Assembly: GCA_030737835.1 (NCBI GenBank)
Contig: CM060850.1
Location: forward strand, 19,932,216-19,996,215
Length of the DNA stretch: 64,000 nt
Direction of reading: 5' to 3'
Source: Acorus gramineus
Taxonomy: Eukaryota; Streptophyta; Magnoliopsida; Acorales; Acoraceae
Positions 42,324-53,641 of this stretch are shown piece after piece; the first letter of the stretch is position 1; every line of letters starts with the position of its first letter. The position numbers and the translations under genes are program-made. The notes beneath the pieces were generated by a model. The model did no database searches and was not told the DNA's origin. It was given only the letters and a program-made list of their open reading frames with translations.

Positions 42324-44614
42324 GTAATGCTTGTGTCTTGGTTTTGGTAGAAGAATTATATGTATATCAAAGAATTCATGTTTTCTTATTTTCTTTTGGC
42401 TCAAGTGATTATTTTTGAGATGTAGAGCTCAAGACATTCACATGTAAAGCTTCTTTGGTTGACTTCTACCTGTCTATCCTTCATTTTATTTATAAAAACT
42501 CTTCTTTTTTTTTTTTTGCAGTTTGTCTTTAGTTAAAAATCTTTGTTTTTATAAACAATTTATTGTTTCCTTTTGGTTTATGGATGGTTTATGTAGATGG
42601 ACATGATGCTTTAGTTTTGAAAGGTCTTTTGGATCTATCTTGATGGATGTGTATGTGTGTGTGGTGAATGGTTGGGTATGTGGAAGAGTTGATGTGGCGC
42701 ATGCATTGATTTGATATATGGTTTAGGTTTTGGCTGCTTGTTTAATTTGTTTCTATATAGGCTTGGGAGTGTATGTGTGTATGGAATGTGTATTTACCGG
42801 TTTTCAGAAATAAATGCTTTAAAAATAGGTCTCAAAGGGTTGAAGAGCTAATAAAACTGAACTGACAGGGCAGATTGGACAGCAGGTATGGGCCGGCTAC
42901 TTACGTTTAGCCGTCCAGTGACGGGCGGCTACTTAGGTTTAGCCACCCAGTGAGGGGCGGCTAGTTAGCCGCCCCTAGAAAGGCAGAACTTACCTGTAGG
43001 TCGCCGGCATGTTGTTTTGAGCCGTCGGAGCTTAGGTGGCTAGATGTGTTTAGCCTCCCCTTGCCTGGGGCAGACTTCTGATTCCTGCTGTCTTGCTGTT
43101 ATTGCTGAGAGCCTTTGAGCGTTTGGTCTACCTTTAAAATTTGTAAAAACATTCTTTCCATGAACCAAGTGTTAAATTTGTTTAGATTGTGCCCCTGCAC
43201 TGACTTTCGAACCCTTCTTGCTTGATTTGTCGAGGGCTACAACCCATCTAAGGTGATTGAAAGTAAAGCGGGGAAAAAGGTGCGAGAGGCCGTGCTCGGC
43301 ATAAAAAGGTGGGAGTGTAGGTAACTCTAAGTGTGAGAACGTGTGAGTTTGGAAAATTTTCGGATGTGTGTGAGAGTGGGGCAATTTTTCCTTCTCAAGT
43401 GTATGCGCAAGGGCATGAAATAAAAGTAATGGGGCAATTTTTCTCTTGATATGGGGGGGGGGGGGGGGGGGGGCAATTGATATTTTACAAAAATTGAATG
43501 CCTAAGTGTTTGGAAAAGAAAAATACAAGCTTATGCATAAGTGTGAGTGACATAAGGGAGTATTTTAATTCTTCAATTGACTTTTCATATGAGAGGGTAT
43601 TGTTTTTAATTTCCTAAAGTAAAGGATGCCATCAAGTACTCAAAGAGGGGCACTCGTGGTCACTTATGTCCAAACCAGGATTATATTTTTCAAGTTCATT
43701 ATTCTTAAATGCTTGATCATATTATTCTAAACTTGTTGGGAGGTCCATGAATGTAACAGGAATCAAGTCAAATAAGCTTCCTTTAGATAGGCAAGACTTT
43801 AAATGAACTCATGTTGAGTGTGTGCGTTATAAACATAGGGAAAGATCTACCTTTGGCTGAAATTTCGCCTTTCCAAGTAGACATAGGAAAAATAAAGGAG
43901 GGGGTGAGAGTAATATCTTCCTTGGGGCAACTTTTTAGAATTGTCTCAGTCTGGCATATGTCTTACTTTTTAGGTCCCTCTGGCTTTCTTCTTTTTACCA
44001 CTTCTTTATTTGGGTGAAGAGTATATCCCACCGGGCGTGTACCCGTGTTTTGGGTGGAGAGTACAATCCGTTTGTTTGGATGTGTACTAGTATAGCCTTT
44101 TGTTTAGCGTATACTATTTGTAGGCGATTGCGCCGTTGACAGAGAGTGTACCTGTTTGTTTGGGGTGTATTTTCTTTTGTTGGCCTCTCTTTTGCCTTTC
44201 TAGTTTTTTTTTTGGTTTTGAGGGGGGGGGGGGGGGAGCTTTTCTGTTTTTCACCCCTGTTCTTTTCTACTTTCCCTCTAGATGTGTTTGTATAGTGCCA
44301 AAGCCAGTTTTGGGATATATGCTAGATCCAGGGTGATTCCTCGTCTTTGGGTTGATATGAATAAGAGTGAGAAAAAAAGGAGAGATGCTTTGGGGTTGAA
44401 AAAATGTACCAGTCTACAGGGTAGGCAATCTTTCCTTTTATCAGGTAGACCAATTCCTAAAAGTCATACTTGTGTGATGGAGGTTGCATGATTGGTGAGT
44501 ATGAATTCAAGTAAAATACAAGTCATCTTTGAGAGTCTTAGAATTCTATTATTAAGCACTAAACACTGGAATTCGCAGGAAAGAAGAATAATATTTCTCA
44601 AGTATTGATAGCTT
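42324..44614. other. No gene recognised; repeats and homopolymers
   Basis: It follows the last PMD donor, so the first part may be an intron. It holds a 32-bp tandem repeat with dyads (42886-42975), a 21-base G run (43453-43473) and a 15-base G run (44222-44236). Short frames here have no recognisable domains. Confidence 0.5.
42886..42975. repeat. 32-bp tandem repeat ending in a 10-bp-arm palindrome
   Basis: CGGCTACTTACGTTTAGCC and its near copy CGGCTACTTAGGTTTAGCC start consecutive 32-bp units. The last partial unit ends in a perfect inverted repeat, GGGGCGGCTA and TAGCCGCCCC, separated by GT (42954-42975). Confidence 0.8.
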
Positions 44615-44900
44615 TTATGCATGGAATTTCTTTAGATAAAGTGCATTCCACGAACCTGAGACTTCGACTCCTTCGGCATCCACCAAGTGGTAGGCATTCC
44701 CGAAGTAGGCATGGGTGATCACATAGGGTCCCTCCCATGTGGGTTGCAGCTTGCCTTTTGGGTGGGGCTGTCTTGATGGCATGATTTGCTTAAGTACCAT
44801 CTCCCCAATTTTAAATTTTCTCTCTATTACTTTCTTTTCAAATGCCCTTGCCACCCTCCTCTGGTAGGCCTGGGCATGGTCTGCAGCTGATAAGCCCTTT
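44615..44900 (-). pseudogene. Integrase C-terminal fragment of a Tat-like gypsy element
   Basis: The frame 44854-44615 reads RRVARAFEKKV, FKIGEMVLKQI, HPKGKLQPTWEGPYVI and AYHLVDAEG, the C-terminal region of Ty3/gypsy integrase in non-chromovirus plant elements. The catalytic core is absent. It is followed on its 5' side by AT-rich tandem repeats rather than by pol. Confidence 0.75.
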
Positions 44901-44954
44901 TCATTTTTTATTTTTTTTGGATCTTTGTTTTGTGGTTCTTTTCTCCGTTTTTTG

Positions 44955-45405
44955 TTTTAAGAAACCATGTAAACAAATATGTACATGAGTCTGAAAGCAT
45001 AAGCTGATAAACAAATCTTTTGGGATTCTTTTTTTTTTTAGAAAAGCATGGAAACAAATATATACAAGAGTTTGGAATGAAAACTGATTAGCAAATCTTT
45101 TTTGTGTTGTTTTTTTTTTTTTTTTTGAGAAAGCATGTAAACAAATATGTACATGAGTCTGAAAGCATAAGCTAATAAACAAATGTTTTGGATTTTTTTG
45201 TTTAGGAAAGTATGGAAAAAATATTTACAAGAGTTTGGAATGAAAGTTGATTAGCGAATCTGTTTTTGTGTTTTTTTTTTTTTTTTGAGAAAGCATGTAA
45301 ACAAATATGTACATAAGTCTGAAAGCATAAGCTGATAAACAAATCTTTTGGATTTTTTTGTTTAGGAAAGCATGGAAACAAATATATACAGGAGTTTGGA
45401 ATGAA
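44955..45405. repeat. Two-subunit tandem repeat, ~165 bp period
   Basis: Subunit A (AAGCATGTAAACAAATATGT...) and subunit B (AAGCATGGAAACAAATATAT...) alternate A-B-A-B-A-B at 44961, 45043, 45130, 45208, 45291 and 45368. A and B are themselves related, separated by T runs. The repeat occupies the place where RT, RNase H and the integrase core should be. Confidence 0.85.
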
Positions 45406-45408
45406 GGC

Positions 45409-46116
45409 TTACTTGGGTGGATCAGTCCCAGGCTCGTAGATTTGAACCACTTCTTCAAGTCGGCTAACTTTTATAGGCCGACTCATGTCCGGTGGAGGTT
45501 TTGTACGTTCAGCTTCTTCTTCTCTTGCCCTGTTGGGTTTTCGACCTTGACTGATCATGTCTTCGGGTGAGTAGTTTTTCATGTTGTATAAGTACATCTC
45601 CCACTTAATGTGCATGGCATAGATGGTCCAGTTGCGGACTCGTGCTCCGTTAAAGCGTGCCTCTCCCCAAATAGATATGACTTCTCCGTGGTACGGGAAG
45701 CGAAGGCATTGGTGTTGGGTAGACAAGACAGCTTTGATGCTGTCAAGCCTCGTCCTTCCGACGATAAGGGGGTGAGGTGATTGGATGTCAATCACCATGC
45801 AGTTGATGATCGTGGCTACTGGGCCGATCTTCAGTGGGAGAGTGACCAGCCCACAGATGTCTTTACGTGTGCTATCGAATGCTTAAATGAACTCGTCCGA
45901 TGGCTCCAACTTGGTGACTTTACCCTTAAGTTTTTGGTAAGAGGAATGGGTTAATACGTTGGTTTCCGCTCCCGTGTCGATGAGGATGTGCTTGAATTCT
46001 CTTCCTTTGAGGTCCACGGTGATTGTGAGGGGCGCGGAGCGTGCCCCGGTTTTGGTGACCTCATGGGGGAGGAAGATGATTGAATTGGACTCCACATGGT
46101 TGCTCACCGAGTTCAT
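45409..46116 (-). pseudogene. Second aspartic protease domain, Tat-like element
   Basis: On the minus strand, LIDTGAETNVLTHSSY (catalytic DTGA) and then PLIVGRTRLDSIKAV, HQCLRFPYHG and ISIWGEARF, continuing to DPPK. It is split by one frame change near 45,880-45,800. It has the same order of blocks as the neighbouring protease copy at 46133-46576. Confidence 0.75.
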
Positions 46117-46132
46117 AGTCCCCGCTGATCCT

Positions 46133-46576
46133 TCAGGATCCTGGTGGGCTACTTCTTGATTGGATACCTGGCTGCAAGTTTAGGGTAAACATGTTATGTA
46201 ACACCCAGTTATCTTCATTTTCATACCTTAGGCGTGCTTCTCCCCATATTGTTAGTACGTGGCCTATGAATGGTAGACGAAAGCACTGATGTCGTGGAGA
46301 GCAGATTGCCTGGATGCTTTCCTGACATGGTCGTCCCAACATCAGCGGATATCTTGTGTCAATGTCGGCCACGAAGCATTCTGCTTCACAAATTAGGGGA
46401 CCGATGGCCAGTTCAAACAATATGGGGCCGCAAATGAACTTCCCGGAATGGTTAAATGCTTGGATGGTGGAGTGCACCGGCTGAACGAAGGGATGGCCTC
46501 GCCTGGGCATCTCCTGGTAAATGGAGCAAGTCATGATGTTCATCCCTGACCCCGAGTCAATGAAAATGTTGTTCAT
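46133..46576 (-). pseudogene. First aspartic protease domain, Tat-like element
   Basis: FIDSGSGMNIMTCSIY holds the protease triad (DSG), followed by PLMLGRPCQESIQAI, HQCFRLPFIG and LTIWGEARL. It lies directly upstream of the second protease copy. Together they are a tandem duplication of the domain within pol; the two differ at about half of residues by eye. Confidence 0.75.
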
Positions 46577-46612
46577 GGGTATGGCCTGGAGTCGCCCGCG
46601 AACGTGGAGGGG

Positions 46613-48026
46613 TTATACTCGCAGCCTTCGATCAGGGAGGTCTTTGTCTGTAAAAGATATGGTCATTGGACAGCAGGGGCTGTTAACCTTGTCAGTGCTT
46701 TTGGAGGACCTGTTGTCGTCCGGATGCAGATCATCAAAAGTACATTCCCCCTCCTCGGGTCCTTCGCTTGCTCTTTTGGGGATCTCCTCAAACGGTTCCT
46801 CTTCTTCTTCTTCGGGCTCGACTTCTCCCATGCGACTTTCGTCTGATTCTATGTTGATCACGTTGCCAATGGCCAGGGCCTCTTCTTCTTCCTCACCATA
46901 GAGTATGGCAAGGTCTTGATCATGCAGGTTCAGATTGAAGGGCTCCTCCTCTCCTTCTTCTTTGGACTCTTGGGATGAGCTACTGTCGGTTGAGCTATCC
47001 GAGTCATTTGGTACGGGGGAAGGGTGTCTCCCTCTGTTGATGGCATGGATCCTGGAGGTGGAAGCTTGGTTGTGGTCTGGCATAGGGTTAGAGTGAATGC
47101 CAAGTGGCTTTGCCGTTTAATGAGGGGGATTGCCCTGGCTTAGATGGTCTCTAATCATGGTCCAATCTAAGCGCCTGTTGTCATTTAAATCATAAACAAA
47201 ATCACGAAAATGCGTGCAATGTTCCATGGTGTTACCATGCTGTTGGTGGTATTGACAGTAGCATGTAGTGTTGGCCCCTGGGAGTGGAGGCTTGGCCGCG
47301 GGGAGAGAGATATTGTTCGTTTCTACCATTACCTTAAAAATGTTTGTTAAGGTCACTAGGAGTGGCGAATAAGAGTCCCTCTTACTTAACTATCCTGGGC
47401 CATAAGAAGAGGGAGGGGAGACTTTGCTGTAAGGGCATGGTGTGGGTTGCCTAGGACTTAATTTTTGAGCACTTGGGGGAGCAAAGTAGGCAGGCGTAGT
47501 TCTAATCTGGCCCTGGTTTTGGACTGGAAGACTTTGGATTATGGGGTTTTGTCATGTCGGCACGGGGCGGGCACTGGTCGAGAATTGGGATTGTAAGTAG
47601 CTTGCAAAGACGCCGCATATCCGGATGGGTAGAGAGTGCCGAGACTTGCGCTCCGTTTTGGGTACTGTCTTGGAGCTGGTCCTCGATCAGGGACTCGCAC
47701 TCCGTTTGGGTAGAGTGCCGAGACTTGCGATGTAATCCCCTCTACCGTGGGATTTGTGCCTTTAGTGGCGATTGTCCAACCCTATGGCTGATAGGTGGGG
47801 ACTAGGTTTGGAATACTGGGGCTGCACAATAGGAAATCCTGTTGTGACAGTCAATTAGATACTGGTACGTGGTGCAGTCTCCGTACGAAAGACTTGTACG
47901 AAACTCTAGACTTAGGCTTTGTAACATCATGTCAATTTCATGACATTCTGTTAGTTGGAGGCCAGTTCTGTGGACTAGGGTGTGCCATCTAGACACATAC
48001 TGTTTAAAATCCTCCCTAGGCTTCAT
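46613..48026 (-). pseudogene. gag and acidic linker of the Tat-like element
   Basis: From 48026: a gag capsid fragment (MKPREDFKQYVSRWHTLVH), many stops, then YCQYHQQHGNTMEHC (47117-47356), the single Cys/His motif of Tat/Athila gag proteins. Next comes an acidic, Ser/Glu-rich region (46613-47083) with SFTDKDLP, the usual lead-in to protease. No LTR belonging to this element was found on its gag side, where a family-C-like fragment starts at 48072. Confidence 0.7.
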
Positions 48027-48071
48027 TCTTTCTATGGTTAGGTTGGAGATAGAGGGTCCTAATTCTTTAGT

Positions 48072-48370
48072 TGTAACGACTATGATTTTTCCTAGTTGGA
48101 GGATTTATATATCTTCAATTTTAGAAGTTAAGGTATGGTTGGAATCTTTATTCTGTTAGCTTTCCAACGCTTGTTATGGATCGTGAATAGGATGAGTATG
48201 GATCAAGTTATGAGTGAAATTGTGTTGAGAGGTCGGGCAGAGGAAATAGCGACGGCTCAAGGGGGACCCGTCGGTATCAATAGGAGCAATCAGTTTTTGT
48301 GACGGATCCAACAGAAGCCGTTGATCTGGAAACGATTTTAAACTTTAATATTTTCAGTTTTAGAAAGTTT
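48072..48370 (+). mobile_element. Family-C-like LTR fragment, left part
   Basis: TGTAACGACTATGATTTTTCC aligns with the sense-strand start of the family-C LTR. The order TTAGCTTTCCAACGC, GGATCGTGAATAGGATGAG and the GACGG dyads follow as in the reverse complement of 29960. It is interrupted by the LTR at 48376 and resumes at 51094. Confidence 0.7.
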
Positions 48371-48375
48371 TAATG
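48371..48375. repeat. Target-site duplication, left copy (TAATG)
   Basis: TAATG precedes the LTR terminus TGTCACACC and is repeated after the other terminus at 51089-51093. Confidence 0.9.
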
Positions 48376-51088
48376 TGTCACACCTCAGGGCGGCCGTCCC
48401 CGAGCCGTGGCAAATATATAATATCAGCTATCAATAACGAGATCAAATGAAAACTCCATCAAGACATACAAGACGACAAGCAATTACAAGGATGGCTGTC
48501 ATATACATATGAAAATATAGCGGAAGCTAAACGACCAAATCTGAAATCCAAAAACACATAATAGACTAACTACCTAATCGATTGTCCTGTGAGAGCCAAA
48601 AATAAATCAAAATACATCAACATACACATACTGTGCACAAGCATGAGTATTAATACATACAAGAGAATGGGGGGATGCTGATGACCTCTCGCTCGCAAGA
48701 TCCAGAACGCGGACGCTGCACCGCTACTGATACTGCCTAAGGGAGCTCCTCCTTCAGATCCGACTCGGCAACAACTGGGGGAAAACAACATGCGAGGGGT
48801 GAGCCACACGCTCAGTGAATGGTACAATCCATGCACACAACTCATATTAATCCATACAAGCAAAATAAAATCCCAACAGATGGAACGAGTACATAAGATT
48901 GGTGGGTCGTGCAACAACCCGAGCCCACCACACCCTCACCCTCACCCTCACAGGGTGACATAGGACTATTGGGGGAAAATGGTCGATTGGTCTACCCCTT
49001 TCATCATCCGGTAGCCCTTTCCCGAGGAGGCTCTACCTGGTAACCTCCCATGACTGCTACCTCTGCCATATGGGCGCACCAACAGGCGTCATGAATAGCG
49101 TCTGGGAGCACCTCGCAGGACAGCTATAATCCGGACAGCTTCGACACGGAGCCTACGAAAGGGGAGAGCACTCGACACTCGCGGATACGATCCTCGTGGA
49201 TCCGTCATAGACACCGATAAGGCAATGAATTCTCATGAATTCCCTCCAGGGCGCATACTCAGATGCGGGGAAGATAGATTATTCGTAGTGTCACTTGCCA
49301 TGGTATGACCCCATAAGTGGTCATACACTTGCCTAAACTCATTAGGCAAGGTTCATGGCTTCATATAAGTATATATATAATATACAACATATAATTAATT
49401 GCACAAGGAATTAATCATGGAAGCATTTAAATAAATATAATAACAAAGTTATAATATCACCTGAGGCATACTTATACCTATATATCCATATTTAATTTAA
49501 ATTTAATTAAACTAGATGAGAACATGTTTTGATCAAGGCCATGCTAATATGTGACATGGTATCTAGGCATGTATGGCTACATGATACATGGATGTATAAC
49601 CCTAGCATACAATATCTAACATTGCATGGGTGTAACCTAGCCAGATAGGCAATAACATATACATATTCTCAAACAAGTTAATATGCAGTTATGGTGCCCC
49701 AGGGGAGGGCAATGCACGTCAACGTGCATCGAACGCCTCCCAACTGGGTTGGATCGACCCACTCACCGCAACCCGGGTCGTTGCGTGACCGCTCGCCAAG
49801 CGCTGCAAGACAAGGCCATCCAAATTGGTGAATATAACTACATAAAAACACATAGAATTAACTAGAAATGCTAAAGACTCAGATATGCACGCATACGGGC
49901 TCGCACGCATGCATTTCCGAGTGCCCCAGCACCTACCCAAGCCCTCGGGCAGCCACCCGCGTGGCCCCCGCACACGCACGCACGTGCATGCACGTGCGCA
50001 CACGCCCCCGCCTGCTGGTGCCCAGCCGCGGGCCCAGAGGCCCAGCCGAGCCCGCACGCGCCCGCACGCGCGTGCCCGCAGATCCCCGCGCGATTGCACG
50101 CGCACGCCTCCTTGCCCCCGCTGACCCTTCCCGTGTGCCCGCATGCGCACGCCCGCGCGTACGCGCACGCCCCCCAGCGCCAGACTGCACGTTTTCACGC
50201 TCACGCGCGCGGACAAACCAGCGCGAGCGCCAAGACCTTTCCCAACCCCTCCCCTGCCCTCTCACACACCCTAACCCAGTTACTTAGCATGCATAGGCTC
50301 CCTAACAGCCCTAACAACAAAAAAAAAACAAAGATAAGGGAGGAGGAGAGCTTACCAAAGGAGGGGAAACAAAGGGGAGGTTTTTTGGGTGATCTTAGCG
50401 CACCAAAACCACCGCAACCGCCACCACCCCACCACCACCACCTCCTTAGCCACTCCTCAAGCCCTACTTGGCTGAAAATCAGGGGCAAAGGGAGCATGAG
50501 AGGGAGCCTAAGAGAAGGGAATCAACAACCACAACAACAACACACATATTTACCTAAAAAGACACTCCCTTCTTGAGCTCCTTCTCCTCCACTTTCTTCT
50601 CCACTTCACACAGACTTAACCAAAAAAACACCAACACAAAGAAAGGAAGAATGAAATGCACGCCTAAGGGGGGGGGGATGAGAAGAGAAAAAGGGGGAGG
50701 TAATTTTAAGCCAAACATCACCTTCTGACACTCAAAACAACCAATGGTTCCTTAACCATTAAGCAAGACGGGGGTGAGGTTACCTAGGGTGATCATAACC
50801 ACCAAAATATCTAATTACTATTCCATCAAACAAACCAGTAACGACCGAAACCCGGATACGGTTCGAAACTGCACAATTTTTAAAATGTTACCGGAATTCG
50901 ATGAAATTTTTATGGGTAGAACTAGATGGTACCAAGACCCATATTATGCAGTTAAATTTCCAATCGGAGTACTCGAACTCACGCAGGTAGCTAAAAATCC
51001 AAAATTTTAGCGACTCCGATCGAAAAAGGAAAATGGCTAGAAATGACCCAAATAATATAAACAGGCTAATAGTGACACATATATAACA
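48376..51088 (-). mobile_element. Solo LTR, family B
   Basis: This 2713-bp unit has TGTCACACC...TATATAACA ends and a perfect TAATG duplication; no coding region is inside. It has one G-rich module (48905-48970), GAATTC-N4-GAATTC (49226-49241), the hairpin GGGAGG..ATGCACGT-CA-ACGTGCAT..CCTCCC (49703-49741), the splice-flanked 36-mer (49767-49802), and a CpG-rich segment (49895-50225). It is the most complete family-B LTR in the window and inserted into a family-C-like LTR. Confidence 0.9.
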
Positions 51089-51093
51089 TAATG
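51089..51093. repeat. Target-site duplication, right copy (TAATG)
   Basis: This directly follows TATATAACA and matches 48371-48375. Confidence 0.9.
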
Positions 51094-51256
51094 TATATTA
51101 TTGATTGATATGTTTGGGATACGGTTAGTTTTGATCTCTCCACGTGTATAAGATTACATATACCCTCTCTCTCTCTCTCTTTTTCATTGAAAACCCTAAA
51201 ATCCTAAAGTCGTCGTCTTCTTTTTCTTCTCTTGTTTTCAGCACCATTGTTTAGGA
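51094..51256 (+). mobile_element. Family-C-like LTR fragment, right part
   Basis: The (CT)n-rich stretch, AACCCTAAAATCCTAAAG and CAGCACCATTGTTTAGGAG are the reverse complement of the text at 29,460-29,530 and 34,850-34,920. It continues the fragment at 48072-48370 and ends where a family-B fragment begins. Confidence 0.65.
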
Positions 51257-51750
51257 GATCAAATGAAGACTCCATCAAGACATACAAGACGACAAACAAT
51301 TACAAGGATAGCAGTCAATATATATGACAATATAGCGGAAGCTAAACGACCAAGTCTGAAATCAAAAAACACATAACAGACTAACTACATAATCGATTGT
51401 CCTCTGAGAGCCAAAAATAAATCAAAATACATCAACATACACAAACTGTGCACAAGCCCGAGTATTAAATACATACATGAGAATGGGGGATGCTGATGGC
51501 CTCTCGCTTGCATGATCCAGAACGCGGATGCTGCACCGCTACTGATACTGCTTGAGGGAGCTCCTCCTTCAGATTTGACTCGGCGACAACTGGGGGAAAA
51601 CAACATGCGAGGGGTGACCCACACGCTCAGTGAATGGTACAATCCATGCACACAACTTATATTAATCTATACAAGCAAAATAAAATCCCAACAGATGGAA
51701 CGACTACATAAGATTGGTGGGTCGTGCAACAACCCGAGCCCACCACACCC
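51257..51750 (-). mobile_element. Family-B LTR fragment
   Basis: It matches 48441-48930 closely, but both ends are cut. It joins a family-C-like fragment on the left and the protease-coding interior of a gypsy element on the right (at CCACACCCTCAAGGAATC). It is probably what remains of the second LTR of the element to its right. Confidence 0.7.
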
Positions 51751-53641
51751 TCAAGGAATCTCCATGCCTGGATGGATGATACGAACCCCAAAGGGGTATG
51801 TCCTGATCGCCCACGAACTGGAAAGACCTCCGACCAGGGATGTGGAAGGACACCGACTTTGCAAAACAGTCGATACTAGCGTTGCTAGCCGAAAGCCAAT
51901 CCATCCCCAGGATGGCATCGAAGTCCGTCATGGTGAGCTCGACCAACTCCACCGGCAACTCATGCTCCACAATCGCCACAGTACACACCCCCGATAAACA
52001 GAATGGAGGAGAATATGGTCTCCGACCGGTAATGATATATCTAGCATAGCATCAAGAGGGGCCGACACCACACCCATCCGTCTCGCAAAAATATGAGACA
52101 CGAACGAGTGCGTGGCCTCGGAATCAAATAGCACATAAGCAGGAAGCTGGAAGATCAGAACAATACCTCGAACAACGCTATCCAAAACCTGCGCCTCGTC
52201 GGCCGTAAGTGCTGCCACACGACCCTGAACAAGCTGTGGCTGAGGAGCAGGGGCACGCCTCGCAGGCTGCGCCGGCTGCCTCCTCTGATCAAAACGGCCA
52301 CCCTGTGGCTGCTGCTGCTAACGCTGCGGCTGCTACGGCTGCTGTTGAGGCACAGGAGGTCGGTCAGCATCGGAGCAAGCATGGGCTAGATGCCCAACTC
52401 GCTGGCTGTGGAAACATTGCCGCATCTCCGGTCTTCTAGCACGGATCGGAATGGCAGCAATGGGTGCAGAACCATGAACTGGCACCACCTCAGTTGGTGT
52501 AGCGGCGACCGCCGATCGATCCACGCGTGGTCGGTTGCCCTTGCCGCGTCCCTGATCCTGGCTCTTGGGGGGCCTCTGATCCGCAGAAGGGGTATGAACC
52601 GCTGGAGGAACCCCGAGGTCTCGCTCGATTGTCCTCGCACGAGACACCAGGTCAGTGTGCTTCGAGAATGCCTGAGAGGTAATGTGCACCCTGGTGGTGT
52701 TGTTGAGCCCCATCTCGAACCGACGACATCGCATCTCCTCATCTATCACCAAGGCGGGGGCAAACCGAGAAAGCCTCGTGAAACGTGTGGAGTAGTCTGC
52801 CACTGACATGGAGCCTTGCGTCAGCTGCTCGAACTCTCGCATCACGATCTGACGTGTCAAAAACGGGAAGTACTCCGCCAAGAAGAAACTTAGGAATCCG
52901 GCCCAGAGAAGTCGCCCCGCACCCTCGGGGATGTCCACAAATCGGGTGGCCCACCAGTCGGCGGCGTTACCCTTCAACATGAACGTGGCCAGTGAGACAC
53001 GTTAGCGGTCGGTGCAGTGCATGGTCGAGAAGATCTTGCCTATCTCCATCAACCAACGCTCGGGGGCAAGGGGGTCAGTCGTCAAGCCATGGAACTTGGG
53101 AGGGTGAAGCTTCAGAAAGGTGGTGAGGCCGGCTTGATGCACACGTGCCACAGCCTCGAGCTCTTCCTCCCTCTCCTGGGGATCCTGAACTCCCTCTACT
53201 GGAATCTCCACCGGTACAGGGGGTACCTCTGGCACCACTGGTGGATCTGCTACCAAGGGAACCTTCGGGATCGCCTCGTGGGCCGCCCGTAGCTCCTGGA
53301 TCTCTCGCGCCTGCTCAGCCAACGCCCTAGTCTGAGCCTCCAGTGCCCTAGTCTGAGTCTCCAGAAGATCTGCAATACGAGCGTAAGCACACTCCCATGC
53401 AAGAGGCTCCTGCACAGGTCCTGGCCCAATAGCCGAGGACTCCTTAGTAGACTCCTCGCCACCGGTAGGTTCAGAAACCTCCGAGGCCTGAGGGAGACAA
53501 CGCCCACGCATCCGTCTGCAAGGAGGCATATCAGCAACCTAAGAAACAGACACTAGGATCAGAATACTCATATAGAAATCCTAGGACTCATCTCTAAGAC
53601 AACACTTGGCTCTGACAGGACCAGGCTCTGATACCAACTTT
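51751..53641 (-). pseudogene. gag-protease remnant of a family-B gypsy element
   Basis: Gag starts at 53529 and reads through a heptad-like QTRALEAQTRALAEQ segment and capsid text (HPPKFHGL, WWATR, FLAEYFP, YSTRFTRLSRFAP) to a zinc knuckle in which one Cys is Ser (CFHSQRVGHLAHAC). Only three stops interrupt gag and the linker: TAA at 53004-53002 and TAG at 52335-52333 and 52320-52318, the last two in CAG-rich glutamine runs. Protease follows: LFDSEATHS (52114-52125, normally DSGA), then after a frame shift FDAILGMDWLSAS. RT, RNase H and integrase are gone; coding text stops at the LTR fragment at 51750. Gag would form the particle and protease would mature it. Confidence 0.85.
53624..53636 (-). 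other. Primer-binding site for initiator Met tRNA
   Basis: Plus-strand GGCTCTGATACCA is the reverse complement of TGGTATCAGAGCC, the common plant gypsy primer site matching tRNA-iMet. It lies five bases from the LTR terminus at 53642 and fixes the sense direction of families A and B. Confidence 0.9.
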
